In this document: positions 25,418 to 33,443 of the stretch, one piece after another
How positions within the stretch are numbered: position 1 is the first letter of the stretch
Layout: every line of letters starts with the position of its first letter
NCBI RefSeq assembly: GCF_900215355.1
Contig: NZ_OBEA01000005.1
Span: 310,001 to 374,000, forward strand
Source: Pseudooceanicola antarcticus
Lineage (GTDB): Bacteria; Pseudomonadota; Alphaproteobacteria; Rhodobacterales; Rhodobacteraceae
Direction: 5' to 3'
DNA length: 64,000 nt
Notes under the pieces: model-generated
What the model was told of the DNA's origin: nothing
Databases searched by the model: none
The model's input: only the letters and a program-made list of their open reading frames with translations
Made by a program: the position numbers and the translations under genes

Positions 25418-26104
25418 TCAGTTGGTGATCAGCGAATAGGAGCTGGCGACCGTGCCCCGGTTCTCGACCTCGACGGTGAAGAACTCGGACCGCGCCGGAC
25501 GCCAGCCGCAATAGGCGATGGCGCTGACATCGGTATCCGAGCAGACCAGCCGCCCCTGCGCGTCCCGGACAAAGAGGTTCAGGTCGGCATCCTTGTGCTG
25601 CGCCTCGACATAGACCTCGGCATAATCTCCGCCGACATATTCGAGCGGCGGATAACTGTCCCTGCCACTGCCCGCGATGGTCGAGATCGAATAGACCTGC
25701 CCCGAGGCCACGCCCTTGGTGCCGGCGAATCTCACGTCGTCGGCCAGCCGCGCGATGGTCTCGTTGCCATCCGACATCTCAAGGGCGCGCGCCAGCATCT
25801 GTTGCCAGGACAGGAGCCGGGTCTGAGGCACGACCCCAACCGGGGCGGGACCCTGCCGGCTGGGGGTGCGGACGATCTGCATGGCCAGCACCGACTTGCG
25901 CAGCCTTGCCGCCGCCACCGCCAACATCGGGTCGCGCAGCTCTTCCGCCGCCTCGAAGAGACGCGCCGAAAGCTCGGCATTGCGGATCACGCTTTGCCCC
26001 TGGGCCGGCGCGGCTGCCCCGGCCAGGGCCGCCAGCGCCAGCGCGCAGAGGCCCGGCAGGCCGGGGCAGAGCCGTGTCAGGCGGGTCAAGGCATGTCTCA
26101 TCAT
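25418..26104 (-). CDS. Secreted protein with a pre-peptidase-like C-terminal domain
   Basis: A 228-residue exported protein. Signal peptide LCALALAALAGAAAPAQG, a helical middle region with repeated alanines, then a C-terminal beta domain (from about residue 140: SGQVYSIST...YVGGDYAEVYVEAQHKDADLNLFVRD...FFTVEVENRG) that resembles the bacterial pre-peptidase C-terminal (PPC) fold: residues DADLNLFV are the usual 'aDLDlyv' motif. ATG 26104 is chosen because AGGAG is eight bases upstream, not the frame start at 26125. Divergent from the HtrA-like protease, which suggests a joint envelope role; substrate unknown. Confidence 0.6.
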   Translation of the reverse strand: MMRHALTRLTRLCPGLPGLCALALAALAGAAAPAQGQSVIRNAELSARLFEAAEELRDPMLAVAAARLRKSVLAMQIVRTPSRQGPAPVGVVPQTRLLSWQQMLARALEMSDGNETIARLADDVRFAGTKGVASGQVYSISTIAGSGRDSYPPLEYVGGDYAEVYVEAQHKDADLNLFVRDAQGRLVCSDTDVSAIAYCGWRPARSEFFTVEVENRGTVASSYSLITN

Positions 26105-26321
26105 CAATGCGCTCCTGGAAACCATACGGTCAGTCTTGCCCGTGCGGATTCATGTTTCAAAGGGTTTCTACGTCTTGGGCCGGGTCCGGGGGCCGGGTGA
26201 CGACACTTGTCATGTGAGTTGCCGCGAACCGCAGGATAGGCCTAGAAATTGAGATCCACTCCGGACATGGCCCCGACGATCAGCGCCCGGAGACCCTCGG
26301 CCAAGGACCGGAGCGCCCAGA

Positions 26322-27698
26322 ATGCCAGACCCCGCCATCCTGACCCGCCGCCCGCTGCCGCTGCTCGGCCGGGCCCTGCTGATTGCGGCGCTGGCGGCCT
26401 TGCCCCTTGGCGCTGCCCCCCTTGCCGAGCCGCATGCCGCCACGCCCTTGCAGGCCGAGGTGCCCCCGGAGGCGCTTGAACGCGCCCTGCGGGCCACGCT
26501 GCGGCTGACCGAGGTCGAGGACCGGCAGGTCTTCCTGGGGTCCGGCTTCGTCTACGGCACTGACCCGGTGGTGGTCACCAATGCCCATGTCTCTGCGGGG
26601 CGGCCCTGGCTGGCGGCGCATTTCGGCAGCGGTGACGCGCAATGGGTCCTGCACCTGCGGCTGCGCCTGATTGATCGCGCCCGCGACCTGGCGATCTACG
26701 ATTTCACCGAGCCTGTCTCGATGGAGCCCCTCTCCGCCGCCGCCCTGGCACCCCGGACCGGAGAGACGCTCTACGCCCTCGGTGCGCCGCTTGGCCTTCC
26801 GCAGAGCCTCAGCCGAGGCGCGCTGTCCAACCCGGCGCGGCAGGTCGAGCCCTCGGTGCCGCTGGCCTACTACCAGCACGATGCGGCGACCAACCCGGGC
26901 TCCTCCGGTGGGCCAATGCTAAACACAAACGGAGAGGTCGTGGCGGTCAATGCACGCATCGCCGATGGCTCGCGCTACTTCAACGGGGTGGCCTTTGCGA
27001 TCCCGATCGCGGTCGTCGACGCCCTGTTGGCGGGCATCCTGCCCGAGGTGCCGGAGCTGGGCCTCAGCCTGCGCCCGCTGAGCCCGCGCATGGCACGGCT
27101 TCTGGGCCACAAGCTGCCCGGCGGCGTGCTGGTCGAGGACGTGATCCCCGGCAGCCTCGCCGCAGGGGCGGGGGTGCTGCCGGGGGACATCCTGCTCTCG
27201 CTCGCGGGGCGCGAGCTGCGCCGCCCCGGCAGCCTGGCCTTCGCGCTGGAAGAACAGCGCGCCGGGCCCCTGTCCTTGCGCCTCTACCGCCCCGGCACCA
27301 CGCCCGAGGGCGACTTTCCCAAGGCGATGGAGCTGACCCTCACCCTGCCCGCCCAAAGCGCGGGCCCGGCCTCCGCCAAGACCCCCGCTCCCCAGACCCA
27401 GCCCGCGGCGCGCCGCGCGCCGACGGTCAGCGGGGTGGTGCTCGACGGGCGGCGGGTGTTGAAAGTCGCCCCCGAAAGTGCCGCCTTCATCGCCGGTCTT
27501 GCCGCAGGTGACCGGATCGAGGCGGTCAATGGCCAGTCCGCCCCGCTGCCCGACATGGCCCGCCTTCGGGGTGCCGCCCTGCTGCGCATCGCCCGCGAGG
27601 GGCGCATGCTGCATGTGCTGATTGACCCGGCCGCCCGACCGGCGCTCAACCGACCCTTGACCGGCAATGCGCTGGACCCCGACGTTATCCCCTTCTGA
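26322..27698 (+). CDS. HtrA/DegP-like periplasmic serine protease with two PDZ-like domains
   Basis: 458 residues with an export signal (LLGRALLIAALAALPLGAAPLA). The trypsin-like domain has the triad: histidine in VVTNAHVSAG, aspartate in RARDLAIYDF and serine in NPGSSGGPM (near residue 200). Two PDZ-type regions follow: LGHKLPGGVLVEDVIPGSLAAGAGVLPGDILLS and, C-terminally, VLKVAPESAAFIAGLAAGDRIEAVNG, joined by a proline-rich linker. It is the first gene of a likely operon with a response regulator (18-base gap) and a sensor kinase, an arrangement fitting envelope-stress proteolysis. GGAG lies nine bases before ATG 26322. Confidence 0.88.
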   Translation: MPDPAILTRRPLPLLGRALLIAALAALPLGAAPLAEPHAATPLQAEVPPEALERALRATLRLTEVEDRQVFLGSGFVYGTDPVVVTNAHVSAGRPWLAAHFGSGDAQWVLHLRLRLIDRARDLAIYDFTEPVSMEPLSAAALAPRTGETLYALGAPLGLPQSLSRGALSNPARQVEPSVPLAYYQHDAATNPGSSGGPMLNTNGEVVAVNARIADGSRYFNGVAFAIPIAVVDALLAGILPEVPELGLSLRPLSPRMARLLGHKLPGGVLVEDVIPGSLAAGAGVLPGDILLSLAGRELRRPGSLAFALEEQRAGPLSLRLYRPGTTPEGDFPKAMELTLTLPAQSAGPASAKTPAPQTQPAARRAPTVSGVVLDGRRVLKVAPESAAFIAGLAAGDRIEAVNGQSAPLPDMARLRGAALLRIAREGRMLHVLIDPAARPALNRPLTGNALDPDVIPF

Positions 27699-27716
27699 GC
27701 TGCCCCGGATGAGCTG

Positions 27717-28448
27717 ATGCAAGACACCCCGCGCCCCGCCCCCCGCATCCTGATCGTCGAGGACGACCTCGAGGCCGCCGAGGCCCTGCGCTCTGCAGCC
27801 CTGGATCTGGGCGCCGAAGCGCATCTGGTCGACACCTATGACGAGGGGCTGGCGCAGGCCTCCTCCGGCGGCTGGGACATCATCGTCTTCGACCGCATGC
27901 TGCCCGGCGGCGACGGGATCGACGCCATCGCCCGGATCAGGGCGGCGGGCTCCACGGCGCTGGTGATGATCGTCTCGGCCCTGGGTCGGGCCGCCAACAA
28001 GATCGAGGGGCTGGAGAAGGGCGCCGACGACTACCTCGCAAAACCCTTCGACCCAGATGAGCTGCGCGCGCGGCTGCGCGCCTTGCAGCGCCGCGCCTCC
28101 ATGGGAGGGATCGACAACGACCTGGCGGTCTTCGGCGCGCTCGAGATCCGCATGAAGGCCCGCACCGTGCACGTGGGTGCCACCCATGTGCCGGTCAGTC
28201 CCAAGGAATTCGAGCTGATCTCCTTCCTTGCCCGCAACGCCGGCGAGGTCGTGACACGGATGCAGCTGCTCGAGAACGTCTGGAACCTGCATTTCGACCC
28301 GCAGACCAATGTCGTCGACGTCCATGTGGGTCGGCTGCGGCGCAAGCTGGAACAGGCGGCGGGCCAGCCGGTCATCCATACCGAGCGCGGCGAGGGCTAT
28401 GTCTTCGACCCGGCGCGCGATGGCGCCGGCGCGGCAGGCCGGGCATGA
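27717..28448 (+). CDS. OmpR/PhoB-family response regulator
   Basis: 243 residues: receiver domain (ILIVEDDLEAAEAL at the start, phosphorylated aspartate in IVFDRMLPGGDGI, lysine in DYLAKPFDPDEL) and a winged-helix DNA-binding domain (SPKEFELISFLARNAGEVVTR, VVDVHVGRLRRKLE). Overlaps the kinase gene start by four bases, so the two are translationally coupled and form a pair. Its likely targets include the upstream protease, by analogy with other HtrA-linked systems; not shown by sequence. Confidence 0.94.
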   Translation: MQDTPRPAPRILIVEDDLEAAEALRSAALDLGAEAHLVDTYDEGLAQASSGGWDIIVFDRMLPGGDGIDAIARIRAAGSTALVMIVSALGRAANKIEGLEKGADDYLAKPFDPDELRARLRALQRRASMGGIDNDLAVFGALEIRMKARTVHVGATHVPVSPKEFELISFLARNAGEVVTRMQLLENVWNLHFDPQTNVVDVHVGRLRRKLEQAAGQPVIHTERGEGYVFDPARDGAGAAGRA

Positions 28449-29812
28449 GGCATCGCCGCGGCACGGCCTCGCTTCGGGTCACCCTGGGCATCGCGGCGGG
28501 GATCATCGTGATCTCGCTCTCTGCCATGGGGCTGCAATACCAGCTCACCGCCCGCGCCCTGGCGGCGCGGCAGGCCGAACTGCTCGAGACCGACCTTGAG
28601 GCCTTCGCGGCCAATTACCAGCAGCGCCGCATCCCCGCCCTGCGCCAGGCCATCGACTTCCGCTCGGAAACCATGGTGCCGGACGAGGCCATCTACCTGC
28701 TGCAGGACCGCGAGGGCGTGAAGCTGGCGGGCAATATCGACGGCTGGCCACTGGGCATCGCGCCCGAGGGGGCGCGTTTCGCGCCTGACCCGGTGCTGGT
28801 CTACCACCTGCCCCTGGGTCCCGGCGGCACCGAAATCGCCTATCGCGGCATCGCCCGCGAGCTGCCCGGCGGCTTCCGCTTCCTCACCGCCCGCGCCGAG
28901 ACCCCGCGCGAGGCGACCCTGGCGCGGCTGCGCGCGGTGATCCTGCCGGTGGCGGCGGGGCTGGTGGCCCTGGCGTTGCTGGCGGGCTGGCTGACCTCCC
29001 GCTGGGTGCTGGCGCGGATCGAGCGCATCAACCGGCTGGCCGACCGGGTCGCCGCGGGGGATCTCTCGGCCCGGCTGCCGGGGCAGCGCCCGGACGACGA
29101 GTTCGGCCTGCTGGAAACTCACGTCCATGCCATGCTCGACCGCATCGAGGCGCTGAACCGCGCCACGCAGAGCCTGTCGGACCTGATTGCCCATGAGCTT
29201 CGCACACCGCTCAACCGCATCCTGCAGAAGATCCGCGCCCTCGACGCCCCCGGCGAACGCAAGGCAGAGCTCGAGGCCGAGATCCACGCCACCACCCGCA
29301 CCTTCAACGCGCTGCTCGACATCTCCAGCGCCGAGGCCTCCTCGGGCACACGTCCGGGGTTCAGCCCCGTCGACCTGTCAGAGCTCGCGGCCGAGCTGGT
29401 CGAGCTCTATCAGCCGCTGGCCGAGGACAAGGGCCTGTCGCTTGGCGCCGATCTCTCTGCTGGCTGCATAGTGCTGGCAGAGCGCAACCTGATCGCCCAG
29501 GTGCTGACCAACCTGCTCGACAATGCGATCAAGTTCTGCGCGCCGGGCGACACCATCGCCCTGTCGCTGCACCCAAGCGAGGCGCGCCACCTGATGGTGG
29601 TCGAGGACAGCGGCCCCGGCCTGCCCGCAGAGATCCGCTCCGAGGTGACCCGCCGCTTCGTCCGCGCCGAGCGCGACCGCGCGGTGCCGGGCCACGGGCT
29701 GGGTCTGGCGCTGGTGCAGGCCGTGGCCACCCACCACGGCGCCAGGCTGGCCCTGCCCGACACCGCCAAAGGCTTCAGGATAGAGATCTCCTGGCCACGG
29801 CTTGCCGACTGA
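28445..29812 (+). CDS. Sensor histidine kinase, HAMP-containing
   Basis: 455 residues. Two membrane helices (about residues 12-35, and LPVAAGLVALALLAGWLTS near 165-185) flank a periplasmic sensor region; a HAMP segment follows (RINRLADRVAAGDLSARLPG). The H-box reads LIAHELRTPLNRI (histidine near 248), then N-box LLDNAIKFC, G1 DSGPGLP and G2 GHGLGLALV. Signal unknown. Its operon position behind an HtrA-like protease suggests it reads the state of the envelope. Confidence 0.94.
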   Translation: MRHRRGTASLRVTLGIAAGIIVISLSAMGLQYQLTARALAARQAELLETDLEAFAANYQQRRIPALRQAIDFRSETMVPDEAIYLLQDREGVKLAGNIDGWPLGIAPEGARFAPDPVLVYHLPLGPGGTEIAYRGIARELPGGFRFLTARAETPREATLARLRAVILPVAAGLVALALLAGWLTSRWVLARIERINRLADRVAAGDLSARLPGQRPDDEFGLLETHVHAMLDRIEALNRATQSLSDLIAHELRTPLNRILQKIRALDAPGERKAELEAEIHATTRTFNALLDISSAEASSGTRPGFSPVDLSELAAELVELYQPLAEDKGLSLGADLSAGCIVLAERNLIAQVLTNLLDNAIKFCAPGDTIALSLHPSEARHLMVVEDSGPGLPAEIRSEVTRRFVRAERDRAVPGHGLGLALVQAVATHHGARLALPDTAKGFRIEISWPRLAD

Positions 29813-29855
29813 GCCGGGAGGCCCGGCACCTGGCGCGGCGGGCGGGCTCGGCCGC

Positions 29856-29875
29856 AGGGTGGGTGCCAAGCCACC
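29856..29875. repeat. Second copy of the GGTGGCTTGGCACCCACCCT element
   Basis: Exact inverse complement of 1367-1386. It lies between the ends of the convergent kinase and creatinase genes, preceded by a GCCGGGAGGCCCGGC hairpin at about 29813. Same context (between convergent genes) as copy 1. Confidence 0.55.
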
Positions 29876-29907
29876 CTCATCCTCTCCGACCAGGGCCCAA
29901 ATGGTGC

Positions 29908-31149
29908 TCAGCCGATGATGTTGGCCTCCGGCCCGTAGGGGAAGCGGGTGATGTTCTCGGCCCCCGCCTCGCCCACCACGAGGATGTCGTGCTCGCGGTA
30001 GCCGCCTGCCCCTGCCCTGCCCTCGGGCAGCCAGAGCATCGGCTCCATCGAGACCACCATGCCGGGCTCGAGCACCGTGTCGATATCCTCGCGCAGCTCC
30101 AGCCCCGCCTCGCGGCCATAGTAATGCGAGAGCACCCCGAAGCTGTGGCCATAGCCGAAGGAGCGATATTGCAGCAGCCCTTCCTCCGCCAGGAAGCGGT
30201 TCAGCTCGGCGCAGATCTCGGCGCAGGAGATCCCCGGCCTGATCAGCGAGAGCCCCAGCTCGTGGGTCGCCACGTTGGCCTGCCAGATGCGCAGGCTCTC
30301 GGCATCGGGCTCGCCCAGGAAGAGCGTGCGCTCCAGCGCGGTGTAATAGCCCGAGATCATCGGGAAGCAGTTCAGCGACAGGATATCGCCGCGTTCGAGG
30401 GCACGGGTGGTGACAGGGTTGTGGGCCCCATCGGTGTTGAGGCCGGACTGGAACCAGACCCAGGTGTCGCGCAGCTCGCTGTTCGGATGGGCGCGGGCGA
30501 TCTCGGCCTCCATGGCGTCGCGGCCCGCCATGGCCACGTCGATCTCGCGCACGCCTTCGCGGATTGCGGCGCGGATCGCCTCTCCGCCCAGGTCGGCGAT
30601 GCGGGCGCCTTCACGGATCAGGGCGATTTCTTCGGCGGATTTCAGCATGCGGGCCTGCATCGTCGCGGGTGCGACGTCGACCACCTCGGGCGCGCCGAGG
30701 AAGGCGGCCAGTTTCGCCGATTGCGCCAGTGTCAGGTGGTCGCCCTCGATCCCGATGCGCCGGGCACCGCCGGTGAGATCCCGCACCGCGCGCCAGTAGT
30801 TGTCGCGCTGCCAGTCGGTGTAGATGACGTTCTCGCCATGGCTGCGCCGCCAGGGCTGGCCCGCGTCGATATTGGCGCTGACCGTGGTGCAGGCGTCCTG
30901 CGTCACCACGCAGGCGTAGGGCCGCCCGAAGCTGCAATAGAGAAAGCCCGAGTAATAGGCGATGTTGTGCATCGAGGTCAGCAGCAGCACGGGCAGGTCC
31001 ATCTGCGCCATGATCCTCCTGAGCCGCGCCAGGCGCGCCTCGTATTCGGCAGCGCTGAAGGGCAGCGGGGCCTTCTCGCCATTGTGGCAGGTGAAGCTGT
31101 CGACGCGGGTGTTCAGCTGCGTGGCCAGATCAGTCTTGCGGTCGGTCAT
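29908..31149 (-). CDS. Creatinase (creatine amidinohydrolase)
   Basis: Hydrolyses creatine to sarcosine and urea. The 413-residue protein belongs to the M24 'pita-bread' fold but is far closer to Pseudomonas creatinase than to aminopeptidase P: HNIAYYSGFLYCSFGRPYA, ANIDAGQPWRR, VIYTDWQRDNYW, WFQSGLNTDGAHNPVTTR, GYGHSFGVLSHYYGREAG, and AGGYREHDILVV are all in the right order, and the usual M24 metal ligands are absent as in creatinase. The GAHNP histidine and the two conserved glutamates of the active site appear present. Monocistronic; no sarcosine oxidase or urease gene is visible nearby. Confidence 0.95.
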   Translation of the reverse strand: MTDRKTDLATQLNTRVDSFTCHNGEKAPLPFSAAEYEARLARLRRIMAQMDLPVLLLTSMHNIAYYSGFLYCSFGRPYACVVTQDACTTVSANIDAGQPWRRSHGENVIYTDWQRDNYWRAVRDLTGGARRIGIEGDHLTLAQSAKLAAFLGAPEVVDVAPATMQARMLKSAEEIALIREGARIADLGGEAIRAAIREGVREIDVAMAGRDAMEAEIARAHPNSELRDTWVWFQSGLNTDGAHNPVTTRALERGDILSLNCFPMISGYYTALERTLFLGEPDAESLRIWQANVATHELGLSLIRPGISCAEICAELNRFLAEEGLLQYRSFGYGHSFGVLSHYYGREAGLELREDIDTVLEPGMVVSMEPMLWLPEGRAGAGGYREHDILVVGEAGAENITRFPYGPEANIIG

Positions 31150-31187
31150 GAGGTCATCCTCGTCCAGAGACCGGACGGAATGCCCCC

Positions 31188-31240
31188 GCCCGGTTTAACG
31201 TCCGGGCGTGCAGGACAGGCGCCCGTGGATCTGCCACGGG
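31188..31240 (-). promoter_or_regulatory. Two hairpins in the creatinase leader
   Basis: Upstream of creatinase on the minus strand, CCCGTGG-loop-CCACGGG (31222-31240) is followed by GCCCGG-eight-base loop-CCGGGC (31188-31207), ending about 39 bases before the start codon. No T-run follows. They may be leader structures or chance in GC-rich DNA. No known riboswitch consensus was recognised. Confidence 0.35.
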
Positions 31241-31360
31241 TGTGCGCCGGATACTCGCGCCGACGCCATCGGCGCGCGGGTCACGGGGCTATCTAGCCGC
31301 AGCGCCGCCACCCCAGCAAGCGCCGCCGCGACATGGGGTGCGGCAAAACCGGCCCGCTGC

Positions 31361-32440
31361 CTAGAGCGTCACCACGTGGTTGTCCCAGGCCCGCTCTGCA
31401 CGGGTGAAGGGCTGGAACTCAGTCGCGGTGGCATGCCAGACGCCGCCCAGCCCGTCGGTGGCCAGGAAGCCTTCGGGCCCGGCGGCCAGCCCGCAGATGT
31501 CGGGGCGGTGGTGGCTGGTGACGAAACGCGCCTCGCGGTCGAAGACATGCAGCCGCCCGCCGCGCGGGCTGGTGATGCCGAAATACTGCCCGTCGCCCGA
31601 AAGCGCCACCGAGCCCGCGTAGCCCTGCATGGCCAGTTGCTCGCCCAGCGGGGCCTCGGCCAGCTTCGCCGCCGACCAGCCGCGCCGGTGCAGGCCCAGG
31701 AGCGGCGGCGCATCCATCGCATCGCCCTGCCACTGCATGGCAAAGCCTATCAGCCCGTCCGCGCCGCGCGCCAGGTGGCGGATCGAGTTCAGGTGCAGCT
31801 CGGGATCGAGAAAAACCTGGTCCAGCAGGGCCCCCTCAGGCGAGACATAGGCCAGCGAGGGCTTCATCTCGGGCAGGTTCAGCTTGCCCCGCCCGTCGTC
31901 CACGCGCGGATCGGTCCGGATGCCGCCATTGGCCACCGCAAGCGAGCCGTCGGGCATCAGCAGCGCCTCATGGGGGCCGATGCCATGGGTCTCGATCTCG
32001 CCTACCCGCCGGTAGCCCTCCGAGCGCGCCCAGAGGCCGATCTTGCCGCGCGCGGTGATGTAGTCGTTCTCCAGCGTGGCCAGGATATCGCCGCCCTTAA
32101 GGAAGGTCCCATGCCCCATGAAGTGCCGCCCCTCGGGGCTTTCCAGCCGGTGCAGCACCTCGCCGCGGGCGCAGTCGATGACCAGCGCGAAGGTACCGGG
32201 GCGGCGGGCGAACCCCACGGCCTCTGGCGCCACGGGATGGGCCGCCCCCGCATGGCCCCGCCCCGGCAGCGGCACGCGGAAGACGTCATGGCCCAGGAAG
32301 TCGATGCCGAAGAGCGCGTGCTGACCCGAGGGCTCCCGCGCGCAGGCCAGGAAGGCCGGAGAGCCCGCATCGGCCCAGCTCAGCCGGGGGGTCAGGGCAG
32401 AGGCCGCCATGGCGGCAAGAAAGGCACGGCGGGTGGTCAT
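31361..32440 (-). CDS. DUF1513 secreted protein, iron-operon associated
   Basis: 359 residues beginning MTTRRAFLAAMAASALTPRLSWA, a twin-arginine-type export signal, so it is likely folded before secretion. The rest looks like a beta-propeller (repeated GxxxxLATLENDYIT, DGSLAVANGGIRTDPR, LNLPEMKPSLAYV motifs) typical of DUF1513. Family members are encoded downstream of imelysin and di-haem genes, as here: one base separates its start from the stop of the imelysin gene. Function unknown; an accessory role in periplasmic iron handling is inferred from context only. Confidence 0.82.
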   Translation of the reverse strand: MTTRRAFLAAMAASALTPRLSWADAGSPAFLACAREPSGQHALFGIDFLGHDVFRVPLPGRGHAGAAHPVAPEAVGFARRPGTFALVIDCARGEVLHRLESPEGRHFMGHGTFLKGGDILATLENDYITARGKIGLWARSEGYRRVGEIETHGIGPHEALLMPDGSLAVANGGIRTDPRVDDGRGKLNLPEMKPSLAYVSPEGALLDQVFLDPELHLNSIRHLARGADGLIGFAMQWQGDAMDAPPLLGLHRRGWSAAKLAEAPLGEQLAMQGYAGSVALSGDGQYFGITSPRGGRLHVFDREARFVTSHHRPDICGLAAGPEGFLATDGLGGVWHATATEFQPFTRAERAWDNHVVTL

Positions 32441-32441
32441 C

Positions 32442-33443
32442 TCAGTCTCCGTCGGCGGAATTGAACCCGGCGGTCAGGCCGAAATGCGCGCCGATCTCGC
32501 CCTGCACATCCACCTGCACGGCCCGGATGCGCTGTTGCAGGATCTCGACCTTGAGCCGCCCCGAGGGGTCCTCGACCCCGGCCAGGACCGGGTCCTGCAG
32601 CGCGGCGATATGGTCCAGCACATCGGCGAAACCGGCCTCGGTCACCGGCATCGCCTCGGGCGCCATGAGACTGCGCGCCAGCGCCCGCAGACCCAGCATC
32701 GAGGCCTCGACATTGCGCAGCGACCGGCCAGAGCGGCGTGCCTCGGCGCGCGCCGGGCGGGGACGCTCGAAGGTGCCTAGCGGGCGGCCCAGTCGCTGGT
32801 CCGCGTTGAACTCGAGCCCGGTCAGCAGCGCGGTATAGAGAACCCGGGTGGCCTCGCCCTGCGACAGGTAGGTGGAATTGCCCGGCGCGCCCGCGCTCAT
32901 CAGCAACGGCGCGGCCTCGGTCCGCCAGTCGCTGTCGATCTCGGCGGCCATGCGCGCCAGATCGGCGCTGATCGCCTGGACCAGGCGGCAGGTATAGTCC
33001 GCCTCGCCATAGCCCGCGAACTGCGGATCATAGAGCAGCCGCTCCAGCGCGAAGAAGCCGCGCGCGGCGACCGAAAGCTCGTGGAACTCGTCGGGCTGAT
33101 CGACGATCGGGTCCGCATCGGCGATCAGCCCGGCCAGCATCCGCGGGGTGAAGCCCTTCTTGTCGGGCCAGAAGGCGATGGCATTGACACGGCCATCGAC
33201 CTCGAGCGGGCCGAAGCGCAGATGCGCGATCTGCAGCCAGGCATCGAACGCCTCGTCATAGGCCGCGACCATCCCGGCGCCCGGCAGGCAATTGCCCCGC
33301 GCCTCTTCGGCCAGCGCCTCGGCGGCCCCGGCGAAGGCGCCGGTGGCGGGCAGCACGTAGCCCTCGACAGCCTCTTTCACCCCGGCCTGACAGGGCGCGG
33401 CCAGGCCAAGGGCAAAGGCGGTGATGACGGCGGTCAGGCGCAT
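32442..33443 (-). CDS. Imelysin-family periplasmic protein (second copy)
   Basis: 333 residues starting at ATG 33443 (MRLTAVITAFALGLAAPCQA signal peptide); the 515-codon open frame upstream is a shadow of the di-haem gene. Imelysin (IrpA/ICMP, peptidase M75-type) features: central HxxxE-like FFALERLLYDPQFAGYG, duplicated helical bundle, RVLYTALLTGLEF. The family is iron-regulated and now thought to bind rather than cleave. Start overlaps the stop of the di-haem gene by one base; DUF1513 follows one base after the stop, forming a three-gene unit. Confidence 0.85.
   Translation of the reverse strand: MRLTAVITAFALGLAAPCQAGVKEAVEGYVLPATGAFAGAAEALAEEARGNCLPGAGMVAAYDEAFDAWLQIAHLRFGPLEVDGRVNAIAFWPDKKGFTPRMLAGLIADADPIVDQPDEFHELSVAARGFFALERLLYDPQFAGYGEADYTCRLVQAISADLARMAAEIDSDWRTEAAPLLMSAGAPGNSTYLSQGEATRVLYTALLTGLEFNADQRLGRPLGTFERPRPARAEARRSGRSLRNVEASMLGLRALARSLMAPEAMPVTEAGFADVLDHIAALQDPVLAGVEDPSGRLKVEILQQRIRAVQVDVQGEIGAHFGLTAGFNSADGD

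Noticed and set aside
29908-31149. Xaa-Pro aminopeptidase (general M24 call)
   Set aside because: Sequence blocks match creatinase and the metal ligands of aminopeptidase P are missing.
31188-31360. Guanidine (ykkC/mini-ykkC) riboswitch for creatinase
   Set aside because: The two hairpins lack the conserved ACGR loop pattern; they are reported only as unexplained leader structures.
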